Below, piece after piece: positions 49,051-58,114 of a stretch of 64,000 nucleotides of DNA. The stretch's first letter is position 1. Every line of letters starts with the position of its first letter. Made by a program: the position numbers and the translations under genes. This DNA is from Klebsiella sp. RHBSTW-00484 (GTDB taxonomy: Bacteria; Pseudomonadota; Gammaproteobacteria; Enterobacterales; Enterobacteriaceae). The notes under the pieces are model-generated. The model was not told the origin of the DNA. It made no database searches and saw only the letters and a list, made by a program, of their open reading frames with translations. The stretch covers positions 3,720,001-3,784,000 of the forward strand of contig NZ_CP055481.1 of NCBI RefSeq assembly GCF_013705725.1. Reading direction: 5' to 3'.

Positions 49051-50073
49051 TTAACCGGCGACCCGTGAACCATGGTAATCTTCTCCGCGACTCATCACCG
49101 CCCACGCTATCCGCACATTCTTGTTCGCCAGCGCCACCGTCGCGATATTCCGGTTCCGTCTTTCCGCCACCGACTGCAGCCACTGGCTCCGCCGGTCTTC
49201 TTTGCCTGCACATGTCTTCAGAACTGACCGTGCCCCGTGGATGACCAGCGTACGCAGGTAGCTGTCACCCCGCTTGCTGATATGCCCCAGCTGCTGCTTA
49301 CCGCCGCTTGAGTGCTGCCGGGGAACCAGCCCCACATAAGCCGCCATCTCCCGACCGTTCTTAAACTGCGTCGCGTCACCCAACAACGCCACCATCGCGC
49401 TGGCGGTTATCACGCCGATACCTTCTATTTTCATCAGCCGCTGGATGCAGATATCTTCCCGCGCCGCCTCTGCGAGCCGCCGGTCATGCCCCGCCACCCG
49501 GTCATCCAGCATCCGCAGCTCTTCGGCCAGCTCGCACAGCAGGCGCATAAACCGGTCATCCCACTGCTCCTGCTGTGACAGTATCTCCGGCAGCGCCTTA
49601 CGCAACTGGCTGATGCCGACCGGCAGCACCACGCCGAATTCGCCCAGAAAGCCCCGTATCTCGTTGCACAGCGCCGTGCGGCTTTTTATCACTCTGGCCC
49701 GCACGCGATGCTCAGCCTGAAGAGTCTGCTGGCGCTCTGTCTTAACCGCGACGAAGCGCATGGCGGGGCGGCTGATGGCTTCACAGATGGCTTCGGCATC
49801 GTTGGCATCATTCTTGTTGCCTTTGAGGTAAGGCTTGACGAATTTCGGGGGAATAATGCGCACGGTATGCCCCATGCGGGTGAGTTCGCGGGACCAGTAG
49901 TGGGATGATGCGCAGGCTTCAATCCCGATGGTGCAGGGAGCCAGCTGAGAGAAATAAGCGTGCATGTGGGCGCGGCGGAGAGATTTCCGTACGACGACAT
50001 GTTCATGGTGATCCACAGCATGGATCTGAAAGACATTTTTTGCCAGGTCAAGACCGATACGTTTAATATTCAT
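49051..50073 (-). CDS. IS110-family transposase, copy 2
   Basis: A 340-residue DEDD transposase. It differs from copy 1 by four conservative changes (I32L, A61S, H72R, R84K), all in the first 84 residues; residues 85-340 are identical. AGGAGGAGGTG stands before the ATG at 50071-50073. A longer open frame continues upstream out of the element but has no support. Confidence 0.92.
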   Translation of the reverse strand: MNIKRIGLDLAKNVFQIHAVDHHEHVVVRKSLRRAHMHAYFSQLAPCTIGIEACASSHYWSRELTRMGHTVRIIPPKFVKPYLKGNKNDANDAEAICEAISRPAMRFVAVKTERQQTLQAEHRVRARVIKSRTALCNEIRGFLGEFGVVLPVGISQLRKALPEILSQQEQWDDRFMRLLCELAEELRMLDDRVAGHDRRLAEAAREDICIQRLMKIEGIGVITASAMVALLGDATQFKNGREMAAYVGLVPRQHSSGGKQQLGHISKRGDSYLRTLVIHGARSVLKTCAGKEDRRSQWLQSVAERRNRNIATVALANKNVRIAWAVMSRGEDYHGSRVAG

Positions 50074-50158
50074 GGTGGACACCTCCTCCTGTGGACTGCA
50101 GGTAACACTTCCAGTCTGGCACGTTATGATGCCGTAAGGTGGGAGGTGTCCATCACAT

Positions 50159-50208
50159 CGGGCTACAAAACCGCAGACGATGCCAATCCGTAGCCCCGGT
50201 AAGCGCAG
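50159..50208. repeat. REP junctions between IS110 copy 2 and IS481 copy 1
   Basis: CGGGCTACA (rest of the IS110-split REP), a 20-bp spacer, then GTAGCCCCGGTAAGCGCAG, the left part of the REP split by IS481 copy 1. Two different IS families sit 50 bp apart in neighbouring REPs of one BIME. Confidence 0.8.
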
Positions 50209-51502
50209 GGTATGAACCGGAAACATGGGTAACACTTTAGACCGGATACATGGGTAACAGTTATAACTGACATAGAAGAGGAGACTCACTATGCCCTGGA
50301 CTGAGACCCGACCTATGCAACGTCTTGATTTTATCCGTGCCTGCCATGCAGGTACGGGCTCCTTCTCTGCTCTTTGCCGTCTTTTCGGCATCAGCCGAAA
50401 AACTGGCTATAAATGGCTTGAACGTTTTGACCCTTCTGACCTCTCATCTCTCTCTGACCGCTCACGCGCTCCCCACTCCCACTCCCGGACTGTTCCTGAT
50501 GATATCGTCGGGCATCTGACTGCCCTGCGTCAAAAACACCCTGACTGGGGGCCTAAAAAACTGCGGATGTGGTTGCTCAATCACCATGTCGATTTTACCG
50601 TACCTGCTGCCAGCACTATCGGCGATATCCTCAAGCGTGAAGGCCTGGTCCCGGATAAAAAGAGAAAACGCAGAACACCGGGTAATCGCCAGCCCCTGAC
50701 CCTCATCACTGAGAACAATCAGGTCTGGAGCGCTGATTTTAAAGGCAAGTTCAGGTTGCTGAGCAGAGAGTACTGCCATCCCTTCACTCTGACCGACAAT
50801 CACAGCCGATATCTGCTGAGCTGCCGTGGAACATTCCGGGAGAGTGAATCCTTTGTCAGAGAGTGCCTGACTGATGCGTTCCTGGAATATGGCCTGCCGG
50901 AAGTCCTCAGAACTGATAACGGTCAACCCTTTGCGGGAACAGGTATAGCCGGATTAAGCCGTCTTGCCGTCTGGCTAATCAAGCTGGGCATCAGACCGGA
51001 ACGTATCAGAAAGGGTCATCCGGAAGAAAATGGCCGCCATGAGCGAATGCATCGCTCCCTGAAAAGTGCGGTGAAATATGGCAACACCTTCATGACGATG
51101 GCAGAACAACAGCGGTGGTTCAGTGACTACCGGGAAGAGTTTAACCACGAGAGGCCGCATGAAGCCCTGGCAGGCGCAACGCCCGGAACGGTGTGGCAAC
51201 CGTCGGGCCGACAATGGGATGGCAGTGTTCCGGAATATGTGTATCCGGCAGGAGGCACGGTCTACAGGGTGAAATCGAGGGGAACACTTTATATGGGTAA
51301 AAAGGGGGCGGTGTTCCTGAGTGAAGCGCTGACTGACGAGTACATTATGCTGAAAGAACAAGATGATGGCCTGGAAGCCATCATCTTTAATGGAATAACG
51401 CTTGCGTACTATGACCAAAAAAACCAGAGTGTGCTCCGGATAGACTAAAAAGTGTTACCTATGTTCCCGGTCTGATCTGTCACCTATGTATCCGGTCATA
51501 CA
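50209..51502 (+). mobile_element. IS481-family insertion sequence, copy 1
   Basis: A 1294-bp element flanked by GCAG on both sides (50205-50208 and 51503-51506), probably the target duplication inside a REP. Each end holds two direct copies of an 18-bp repeat spaced 25 bp: CCGGAAACATGGGTAACA (50217-50234) and CCGGATACATGGGTAACA (50242-50259), mirrored by inverse copies at 51453-51470 and 51478-51495. These are likely transposase binding sites. Confidence 0.85.
50291..51448 (+). CDS. IS481-family DDE transposase, copy 1
   Basis: A 385-residue transposase with an N-terminal helix-turn-helix (FSALCRLFGISRKTGYKWLE) and an rve/integrase core: first Asp in QVWSADFKGKF, second in LRTDNGQPF, Glu in GHPEENGRHERMH. 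This spacing is that of IS481/IS3-like DDE enzymes in one frame. GAGGAG precedes the ATG. It is identical in protein sequence to copy 2. Confidence 0.93.
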   Translation: MPWTETRPMQRLDFIRACHAGTGSFSALCRLFGISRKTGYKWLERFDPSDLSSLSDRSRAPHSHSRTVPDDIVGHLTALRQKHPDWGPKKLRMWLLNHHVDFTVPAASTIGDILKREGLVPDKKRKRRTPGNRQPLTLITENNQVWSADFKGKFRLLSREYCHPFTLTDNHSRYLLSCRGTFRESESFVRECLTDAFLEYGLPEVLRTDNGQPFAGTGIAGLSRLAVWLIKLGIRPERIRKGHPEENGRHERMHRSLKSAVKYGNTFMTMAEQQRWFSDYREEFNHERPHEALAGATPGTVWQPSGRQWDGSVPEYVYPAGGTVYRVKSRGTLYMGKKGAVFLSEALTDEYIMLKEQDDGLEAIIFNGITLAYYDQKNQSVLRID

Positions 51503-51534
51503 GCAGCGCCACCGGGGAGATTCTCCGGCCCGAA

Positions 51535-54036
51535 CTACAGCTCCAGCTCGCGCTGCAACAGCGTCGCAATCGCCTCGCTGCTCTCAGCCGTCACCAGCGC
51601 CTTGCGGAACTCCTCATGCATAATACGCCGCGCCAGACGCGAGAAAATACGCATATGCTGATCGCCAGCCGAGTGTTTGTTCAGCGTGAGCATAATGACA
51701 AACTGCGCCTCATCGTCGCCCCAGACCACCGGCTGCGCCAGACGAGCGACGCTGATGGTTGACTGCTCAATATGCTCCGATTTGCTGTGCGGAATGGCAA
51801 AACTAAACCCTAACCCGGTAGAGAACACTGCTTCGCGGGCCCACAGGTCGGCCTCCAGCTTGCGCGGGTAGCGACAGCGCCCGGCCAGCAGCAGGTTATC
51901 AGTCATGCCCTTAATCACTTCCTCTTTGCTGCGCCAGTCGCTGTTCAGCGTAATGCACTGGGCGCTAATCAGCGGCGCGTCCTGCTGGGTCATGCGGAAC
52001 TGGGCCAGCAGGTGTTCGACTTCAAGTGAAGTGCGGCACTGCATCGCCTGATTAAGCAGCTGACGGCAGGCGCGGCTATCAAGCTGCGCCAGACGCGCTT
52101 TGGTCGCCGGAATCGACGGCGCGCTCATGCTCAGCTCATCCAGCCCCAGCCCTACCAGCAGCGGCAGCACCGAACCTTTAGCTCCCAACTCACCGCACAG
52201 GCCAATCCATTTCCCCTGACGATGCACCGCCTGAACCGCATAATCCAGCGCGCGTAAGAATGCCGGATTGAGGCTATTGTAGTGACGCGTTACCTTGGCG
52301 TTATCGCGATCCACCGCCAGCAGATACTGGGTCAGGTCATTACTGCCGATACTAAAGAAATCAATCTCTTCGCAGCATTGATCGATGATAAACATCACCG
52401 ATGGCACTTCGAGCATAATGCCCAGCGGGATTTTCTCATCAAACGGAATATGCTCGCTGCGCAGCGATTGTTTAGCATCCGCCAGCTGCTCTTTGACCCA
52501 TAGAATTTCTTCCATCGATGAAATCATCGGGATCATGATTTTCAGCGAACCGTGCGCCGAAGCGCGCAGAATTGCCCGCAGCTGGGTGCGGAACAGCGCC
52601 TGATACTCTTCGTAAATACGCACCGCGCGATAGCCGAGGAACGGGTTGTTCTCCGCCGGAATATTGAGATAGGCCACCGGCTTGTCGCCGCCGATATCCA
52701 TGGTACGAATAATAATGCTGCGCCCGTTGGCCGGTTCCAGCGCCTGGCAGAAGATGTTGTAAAGTTCATTTTCCGACGGCGCGCTCGGGCGGTCCATATA
52801 CAGCATTTCGGTGCGGAACAGCCCTACCGACTGCGCGCCGTTATTAAATGCCGCCATCGCCTCTACCGAGTGGGCAATGTTCGCCGCCACTTCCAGACGA
52901 ATGCCGTCCTCCGTGCGCCCTTCTTTATCCAGCCAGGTCTGCTGCTGACGGCGAATTTGCTCCTGTACCCACGCTTCCTGCTGATAGTAGCGCGCGACGG
53001 CTTCATCGGGTTTCACCACCACCAAACCGGCGTTGCCGTCAATCTGCACCTGTTGATCAACCCACGGCAGCAGCGCATCCATATCGACGCCCACCAGGGT
53101 CGGAATATTAAATGAGCGCGCGAGGATCACCGTGTGTGAGGTCGTGCCGCCGCTGCGCAGCAGCAGTCCTTTGAGCAGCGTTTTATCCAGTTCGAGGAAC
53201 TGGCTGGGGGTTAATTCATCAGCCAGACAGATAGACTCTTCCGTCAGCTTGCCCGGCACCGGGAAGCGCGATTCGCCGTAGATATGCTGTAGCAGCTGGA
53301 AGCAGACGTCGCGAACGTCCAGCACGCGCTCCTGCAAATAGCTATTGCCGGAGGCGCTGAACTGAGCGCAGAAATGTTCGCTGGTCGCCACCACTGCTTC
53401 AGCACAGCTCAGGCCGGTCAGCAGGCCGCCAAGCAGATGCTGGCGCAGCGAGGCATCGGTCGCTAAAGAACGATGTGCTTCAAGGATCGCGCTGGCGGTG
53501 CCGTCGTTATCCAGCAAACGGAACTCAATATTTTTAACCAGCAGCATCAACCCTTTATCCAGCGACGCCTGCTCTTGTTCAATATTTCCCGCCGCCGGCA
53601 GCGTGCCTAAATCGCGCAGATCCAGCGATTTAAGATGCGTGAGCCGTCCGCCCGCGCTTCCGGCACAGACAGGTAAGGCATGAAACAGCGTGGGATTAAG
53701 GCGTGAGAGCGATTCCGGAACCGGCTGAACGTCCATTTGATCGACCGTCGGCAACGGCGCATCGCAGTGCGGAAATTCGTCGGTGATAAAGGCCGACAGC
53801 GCGTCAAACGCTTGCTGCTCATCCTGACCGCTGATGATCAGCTGACAGCTATCACCCTTAATGGTGTTGGTACCAATAATCGCCAGCGCACTTTTCGCAT
53901 TCCCGCGCCCTTCGCTGCGGGTATTCAACCATTCGACCGAAGACGAAAAAGTATTACACAGCGTTTCTACCAGGCTTGCCGGACGCGCATGTACGCCGTT
54001 GGGCAAATCACATATGAATTCAATTACCAGAGCCAT
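51535..54036 (-). CDS. ptsA: Multiphosphoryl transfer protein PtsA (HPr-EI-EIIA fusion)
   Basis: An 833-residue PTS phosphocarrier that contains its own HPr domain (residues 1-90, His16 in NGVHARPAS), enzyme I (about 120-690, active His301 in GGTTSHTVILA, PEP site near GLCGELG) and a fructose-type EIIA at the C-terminus (active histidine in FAIPHSKSEH). The length equals E. coli PtsA (FrwA). It would phosphorylate the FrwC/FrwB/FrwD permease without the general PTS. It is divergent from frwC, and the IS481 copy begins 32 bp beyond its stop. Confidence 0.95.
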   Translation of the reverse strand: MALVIEFICDLPNGVHARPASLVETLCNTFSSSVEWLNTRSEGRGNAKSALAIIGTNTIKGDSCQLIISGQDEQQAFDALSAFITDEFPHCDAPLPTVDQMDVQPVPESLSRLNPTLFHALPVCAGSAGGRLTHLKSLDLRDLGTLPAAGNIEQEQASLDKGLMLLVKNIEFRLLDNDGTASAILEAHRSLATDASLRQHLLGGLLTGLSCAEAVVATSEHFCAQFSASGNSYLQERVLDVRDVCFQLLQHIYGESRFPVPGKLTEESICLADELTPSQFLELDKTLLKGLLLRSGGTTSHTVILARSFNIPTLVGVDMDALLPWVDQQVQIDGNAGLVVVKPDEAVARYYQQEAWVQEQIRRQQQTWLDKEGRTEDGIRLEVAANIAHSVEAMAAFNNGAQSVGLFRTEMLYMDRPSAPSENELYNIFCQALEPANGRSIIIRTMDIGGDKPVAYLNIPAENNPFLGYRAVRIYEEYQALFRTQLRAILRASAHGSLKIMIPMISSMEEILWVKEQLADAKQSLRSEHIPFDEKIPLGIMLEVPSVMFIIDQCCEEIDFFSIGSNDLTQYLLAVDRDNAKVTRHYNSLNPAFLRALDYAVQAVHRQGKWIGLCGELGAKGSVLPLLVGLGLDELSMSAPSIPATKARLAQLDSRACRQLLNQAMQCRTSLEVEHLLAQFRMTQQDAPLISAQCITLNSDWRSKEEVIKGMTDNLLLAGRCRYPRKLEADLWAREAVFSTGLGFSFAIPHSKSEHIEQSTISVARLAQPVVWGDDEAQFVIMLTLNKHSAGDQHMRIFSRLARRIMHEEFRKALVTAESSEAIATLLQRELEL

Positions 54037-54294
54037 CGTCTTCCTCCTGAAAATACGTTATTGCCTCAAAAGTAAAGAAAGAAGCCGCCAGCCACTACGC
54101 GACAAAACTGGTAATTACTGGATAATTGTATGCACGGATCTTTTTTATGCTCGACATCACAAATACGCCAGCCAAATAGCTTAAAAACCCAGCAGGACTA
54201 AGATTTGAGGTGGATCGCAATTTTCTTCTCGCCTTACAAATATCCAGTAAATGCACTTTTTCTCTACTGTTTTATAAGCCGCCCTTTTTCTAAG

Positions 54295-54308
54295 GTTGAT
54301 GCATCAAC
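54295..54308. promoter_or_regulatory. 14-bp perfect palindrome upstream of frwC
   Basis: GTTGATGCATCAAC lies 34 bp before the frwC ATG in the 306-bp ptsA-frwC gap. It is a candidate operator for an unknown regulator. It resembles an FNR box but has only 2 bp between TTGAT and ATCAA. Confidence 0.4.
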
Positions 54309-54342
54309 TCAGTCACGAGCCGCACAGGCTCAGGAGAAAACA

Positions 54343-55419
54343 ATGAACGAACTGGTGCAAATACTAAAAAATACACGCCAGCACCTCATGACCGGGGTTT
54401 CACATATGATCCCTTTTGTCGTGTCCGGAGGAATATTGCTGGCCGTCTCCGTCATGTTGTACGGCAAGGGCGCGGTGCCCGATGTTGCCACCGATCCTAA
54501 TCTGAAAAAGCTGTTTGATATCGGCGTGGCCGGTCTGACGTTAATGGTGCCGTTCCTGGCGGCCTATATCGGCTACTCCATTGCCGACCGCGCGGCGCTG
54601 GCCCCCTGCGCGATTGGTGCCTGGGTTGGCAACAGCTTCGGTGCTGGTTTCTTCGGTGCGCTGATTGCCGGGATGATCGGCGGCCTGGTGGTCTACTACC
54701 TGAAGAAAATCCCGGTGCACAAAGTCCTGCGCTCGGTGATGCCTATCTTTGTTATCCCGATTATCGGCACCTTTATTACTGCCGGGATCATGATGTGGGG
54801 CCTCGGTGAACCGATTGGCGCGCTGACTGCCAGCTTAACCGGCTGGCTGCAAGGGATGCGCGAAGGCAGCATCGTCGTGCTGGCCATCATTATGGGCCTG
54901 ATGCTGGCTTTCGATATGGGCGGGCCAGTAAACAAAGTTGCCTACGCCTTTATGTTGATTTGCGTTTCGCAAGGTGTTTACAGCGTCGTCGCGATTGCCG
55001 CCGTTGGCATCGCCGTACCGCCGCTGGGCATGGGGCTGGCAACGCTGATTGGCCGTAAATACTTCTCCGCTGAAGAGCGCGAAACCGGTAAAGCCGCGCT
55101 GGTTATGGGATGCGTTGGCGTCACCGAAGGCGCGATTCCTTTCGCCGCCGCCGACCCACTGCGCGTGATCCCGGCCAACATGATTGGCGCCGCCGCCGGC
55201 TGTGTGACCGCTGCGCTGCTCGGCGCGCAGTGCTACGCCGGTTGGGGTGGACTGATCGTTCTGCCGGTCGTTGAAGGTAAATTCGGCTTTATCGCGGGTC
55301 TCGCGGTTGGTGCCATCGTTAGCGCAGCCTGCGTCATTCTGTTCAAAGCCCTTGCTAAGAAGAAAACGTCAGACGCCAAAGCTGATGACGAGATGGATCT
55401 TGATTTCGAAATTAACTGA
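54343..55419 (+). CDS. frwC: Fructose-like PTS permease IIC component FrwC
   Basis: The membrane channel of a fructose-type PTS, 358 residues with about nine membrane segments. GVSHMIPFVVSGGILLAV near residue 19 and MGCVGVTEGAIPFAAADP late in the protein (the EIIC sugar-site motif) are conserved. The ATG at 54343 follows CAGGAGA. It is first in frwC-frwB-pflD-pflC-frwD. The sugar is unknown. Confidence 0.94.
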   Translation: MNELVQILKNTRQHLMTGVSHMIPFVVSGGILLAVSVMLYGKGAVPDVATDPNLKKLFDIGVAGLTLMVPFLAAYIGYSIADRAALAPCAIGAWVGNSFGAGFFGALIAGMIGGLVVYYLKKIPVHKVLRSVMPIFVIPIIGTFITAGIMMWGLGEPIGALTASLTGWLQGMREGSIVVLAIIMGLMLAFDMGGPVNKVAYAFMLICVSQGVYSVVAIAAVGIAVPPLGMGLATLIGRKYFSAEERETGKAALVMGCVGVTEGAIPFAAADPLRVIPANMIGAAAGCVTAALLGAQCYAGWGGLIVLPVVEGKFGFIAGLAVGAIVSAACVILFKALAKKKTSDAKADDEMDLDFEIN

Positions 55420-55439
55420 AAAACTGGAAGGAATATTTT

Positions 55440-55760
55440 ATGACCAAAATTATCGCCGTTACCGCTTGCCCGTCTGGCGTCGCACATACCTATATGGCCG
55501 CTGAGTCGCTGGAAAGCGCCGCTAAAGCCAAAGGCTGGCAGGTCAAAGTCGAGACTCAGGGCTCCATCGGCATTGAGAATGAACTGACGGCAGAAGACGT
55601 CGCCAGCGCCGACATGGTTATCCTGACCAAAGATATCGGCATCAAGTTCGAAGAGCGTTTTGCCGGTAAAACCATCGTGCGCGTCAACATCAGTGACGCC
55701 GTTAAGCGCGCCGAAGCCATTATGAACAAAATTGACAGCCACCTTTCCCAGAATGCCTGA
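55440..55760 (+). CDS. frwB: Fructose-like PTS IIB component FrwB
   Basis: A 106-residue cytoplasmic EIIB; the phosphorylated cysteine is in AVTACPSGVAHTYMAAE (Cys10). It passes phosphate from PtsA to the sugar in FrwC. It starts 20 bp after frwC with GGAAGG before the ATG. Confidence 0.94.
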   Translation: MTKIIAVTACPSGVAHTYMAAESLESAAKAKGWQVKVETQGSIGIENELTAEDVASADMVILTKDIGIKFEERFAGKTIVRVNISDAVKRAEAIMNKIDSHLSQNA

Positions 55761-55812
55761 ATAAAATCGCGGGGTGCGGTCTGCGCCCCGCAAAAACAAC
55801 ATGGAGTTTGTC

Positions 55813-58110
55813 ATGACTAATCGCACTCAACGTTTAAAAGACCGTTTGTTCGCTAACCCGCGCGAGATCTCCCTCGAGCGCGCACTGCTCTATACCGCCA
55901 GCCATAAGCAGACGGAGGGGGAGCCGGTGATGATCCGCCGGGCGAAAGCGACCGAATGGGTCCTCGACCACGTACAGATTTCGATTCGTGATGATGAACT
56001 GATCGCCGGTAACCGGACGATTAAACCGCGCGCCGGAATTGTCTCCCCGGAGATGGACCCCTACTGGCTGCTCAAAGAGCTGGATCAATTCCCGACCCGC
56101 CCGCAGGACCGCTTCAACATTAGCGAAGAAGACAAACGTATCTATCGTGAAGAGCTGTTCCCGTACTGGGAAAATCGCTCGATGAAGGACTTCATCAACA
56201 GCCAGATGACGGATGAAGTGAAAACCGCCGTCAGCACGCAGATTTTTAGCGTTAACCAGACCGATAAGGGCCAGGGGCACATCATTATTGACTACCCTCG
56301 CCTGCTGGAAAACGGCCTTTCCGCGCTGGTGGCAGAGCTTAAAGCGGTCAACAAACAGCATCCGCAAAACAGCTTCTATCAGGCGGTACTGATCCTGCTG
56401 GAAGCCTCTCAGCGTCATATTCTGCGCTATGCGGCGCTGGCCGATGAAATGGCCGCCAGCTGCGTTGATGAACAGCGGCGTAAAGAGCTGGAAACTATCG
56501 CCGAAATTTCTCGCCATAACGCGGTGCATCGCCCGGAGGATTTCTGGCAGGCCAGCCAGCTCTTCTGGTATATGAATATCATTTTGCAATATGAATCCAA
56601 CGCCAGCTCCATTTCGCTGGGGCGCTTTGACCAGTACATGCTGCCGTATTATCAGGTGTCGCTGAATCGCGGCCAGGACCCGCAGTTCCTCAAAGAGCTG
56701 CTGGAATCGCTGTGGGTGAAGTGCAACGATATCGTTCTGCTGCGCTCCACCAGCAGCGCGCGCTACTTCGCGGGCTTCCCAACCGGCTACACGGCCCTGC
56801 TCGGCGGCCTGACCGAGACCGGGCGCAGCGCGGTGAATATCCTGTCGTTTTTGTCCCTCGACGCCTATCAGAACGTGCGTCTGCCGCAGCCGAACCTCGG
56901 CGTGCGGGTCAATGAATTGATCGACCGCCCTTTCCTGCGCAAAACCGCAGAGACCATTCGCCTCGGCACCGGCATTCCGCAAATCTTTAATGATGAAGTG
57001 GTGATCCCGGCGTTTCTCAACCGCGGCGTGTCGCTGGAAGACGCGCGGGATTACTCGGTCGTCGGCTGCGTTGAGCTGTCGATCCCGGGGCGCACCTACG
57101 GCCTGCACGATATCGCGATGTTCAACCTGCTGAAGGTGATGGAAATCGTGATGCTGGAGAACGAAAGCAATCCTGACATCACCTGGGACGGACTGATTGA
57201 CCAGATCCGCGACAAGACACGCTACTACATTCGTCTGATGGTCGAAGGCAGCAATATTTGCGATATTGGCCACCGCGACTGGGCACCGGTTCCCCTGCTC
57301 TCTTCTTTTATTGAAGATTGCGTGCAGCACGGCAAAGATATTACCGAAGGCGGCGCGCGCTATAACTTCTCCGGAGTCCAGGGCATCGGCATCGCCAACC
57401 TCAGCGACTCGCTGCACGCGCTAAAAGGAATGGTGTTTGAGCAAAAACGCCTGAGCTTTGCCGAGCTTATGGCGGTGCTAAAAGCCAACTTCCAGACGCC
57501 GGAAGGCGAGAAAATCCGCGCACGGCTGATCAACCGCTTTGAGAAATACGGCAACGATATCGACGAAGTGGATAACATCAGCGCCGACCTGCTGCGCTTC
57601 TACTGCAAAGAAGTTGAGCAGTACCAGAACCCGCGCGGCGGCCACTTCACGCCGGGTTCATATACCGTATCTGCCCACGTGCCGCTGGGTTCAGTGGTTG
57701 GCGCGACCCCGGACGGGCGTCTGGCCGGGGAACAACTGGCGGATGGAGGGCTGTCGCCGATGGTCGGCCAGGATTCTCAGGGCCCGACCGCAGTGCTCAA
57801 ATCGGTGAGCAAGCTGGATAACTATCTGCTGTCCAACGGCACGCTGCTGAACGTCAAATTCACCCCGGCGACGCTTGCCGGTGACGGCGGACTGAACAAG
57901 CTGGCCGATTTTTTACAGGCGTTCACCAAGCTGAAGCTGCAGCATATTCAGTTCAACGTGGTCAACGCCGACACGCTGCGTGAAGCCCAGCAGCGACCGC
58001 AGGATTTTGCCGGTCTGGTGGTACGCGTCGCGGGCTACAGCGCCTTCTTTGTCGAGCTGTCGCAGGAGATTCAGGATGACATTATCCGCCGCACCGCGCA
58101 TCAGCTGTGA
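55813..58110 (+). CDS. pflD: Glycyl radical enzyme PflD
   Basis: A 765-residue glycyl radical enzyme, the E. coli PflD length. The C-terminal radical loop is VRVAGYSAFFVEL, and the thiyl cysteine is in VVGCVELSIPGR. There is a single Cys followed by Val-Glu, as in diol/glycerol-dehydratase-like and YbiW enzymes; true pyruvate formate-lyase has Cys-Cys. The annotated name, pyruvate formate-lyase 2, is therefore doubtful as a function. GGAG stands 7 nt before the ATG. PflC follows and should activate it. Confidence 0.95.
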   Translation: MTNRTQRLKDRLFANPREISLERALLYTASHKQTEGEPVMIRRAKATEWVLDHVQISIRDDELIAGNRTIKPRAGIVSPEMDPYWLLKELDQFPTRPQDRFNISEEDKRIYREELFPYWENRSMKDFINSQMTDEVKTAVSTQIFSVNQTDKGQGHIIIDYPRLLENGLSALVAELKAVNKQHPQNSFYQAVLILLEASQRHILRYAALADEMAASCVDEQRRKELETIAEISRHNAVHRPEDFWQASQLFWYMNIILQYESNASSISLGRFDQYMLPYYQVSLNRGQDPQFLKELLESLWVKCNDIVLLRSTSSARYFAGFPTGYTALLGGLTETGRSAVNILSFLSLDAYQNVRLPQPNLGVRVNELIDRPFLRKTAETIRLGTGIPQIFNDEVVIPAFLNRGVSLEDARDYSVVGCVELSIPGRTYGLHDIAMFNLLKVMEIVMLENESNPDITWDGLIDQIRDKTRYYIRLMVEGSNICDIGHRDWAPVPLLSSFIEDCVQHGKDITEGGARYNFSGVQGIGIANLSDSLHALKGMVFEQKRLSFAELMAVLKANFQTPEGEKIRARLINRFEKYGNDIDEVDNISADLLRFYCKEVEQYQNPRGGHFTPGSYTVSAHVPLGSVVGATPDGRLAGEQLADGGLSPMVGQDSQGPTAVLKSVSKLDNYLLSNGTLLNVKFTPATLAGDGGLNKLADFLQAFTKLKLQHIQFNVVNADTLREAQQRPQDFAGLVVRVAGYSAFFVELSQEIQDDIIRRTAHQL

Positions 58111-58114
58111 GGTG

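Larger units (their letters stand above)
48771..50158 (-). mobile_element. IS110-family (IS1111-type) insertion sequence, copy 2
   Basis: It has the same 1388-bp length and ends as copy 1 but in reverse orientation, with TGGACACCTCCC/GGGAGGTGTCCA subterminal repeats. It splits a REP at the same CG core (48769-48770 and 50159-50160). A few base changes separate it from copy 1, most of them in the 5' part of the transposase gene. Confidence 0.92.

Noticed and set aside
50074..50391. N-terminal extension of the IS110 copy 2 transposase
   Set aside because: It runs out of the element through REPs into the IS481 copy and has no counterpart in copy 1.
54296..54307. FNR site TTGATGCATCAA before frwC
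   Set aside because: FNR half-sites need 4 bp between TTGAT and ATCAA; there are only 2 here.
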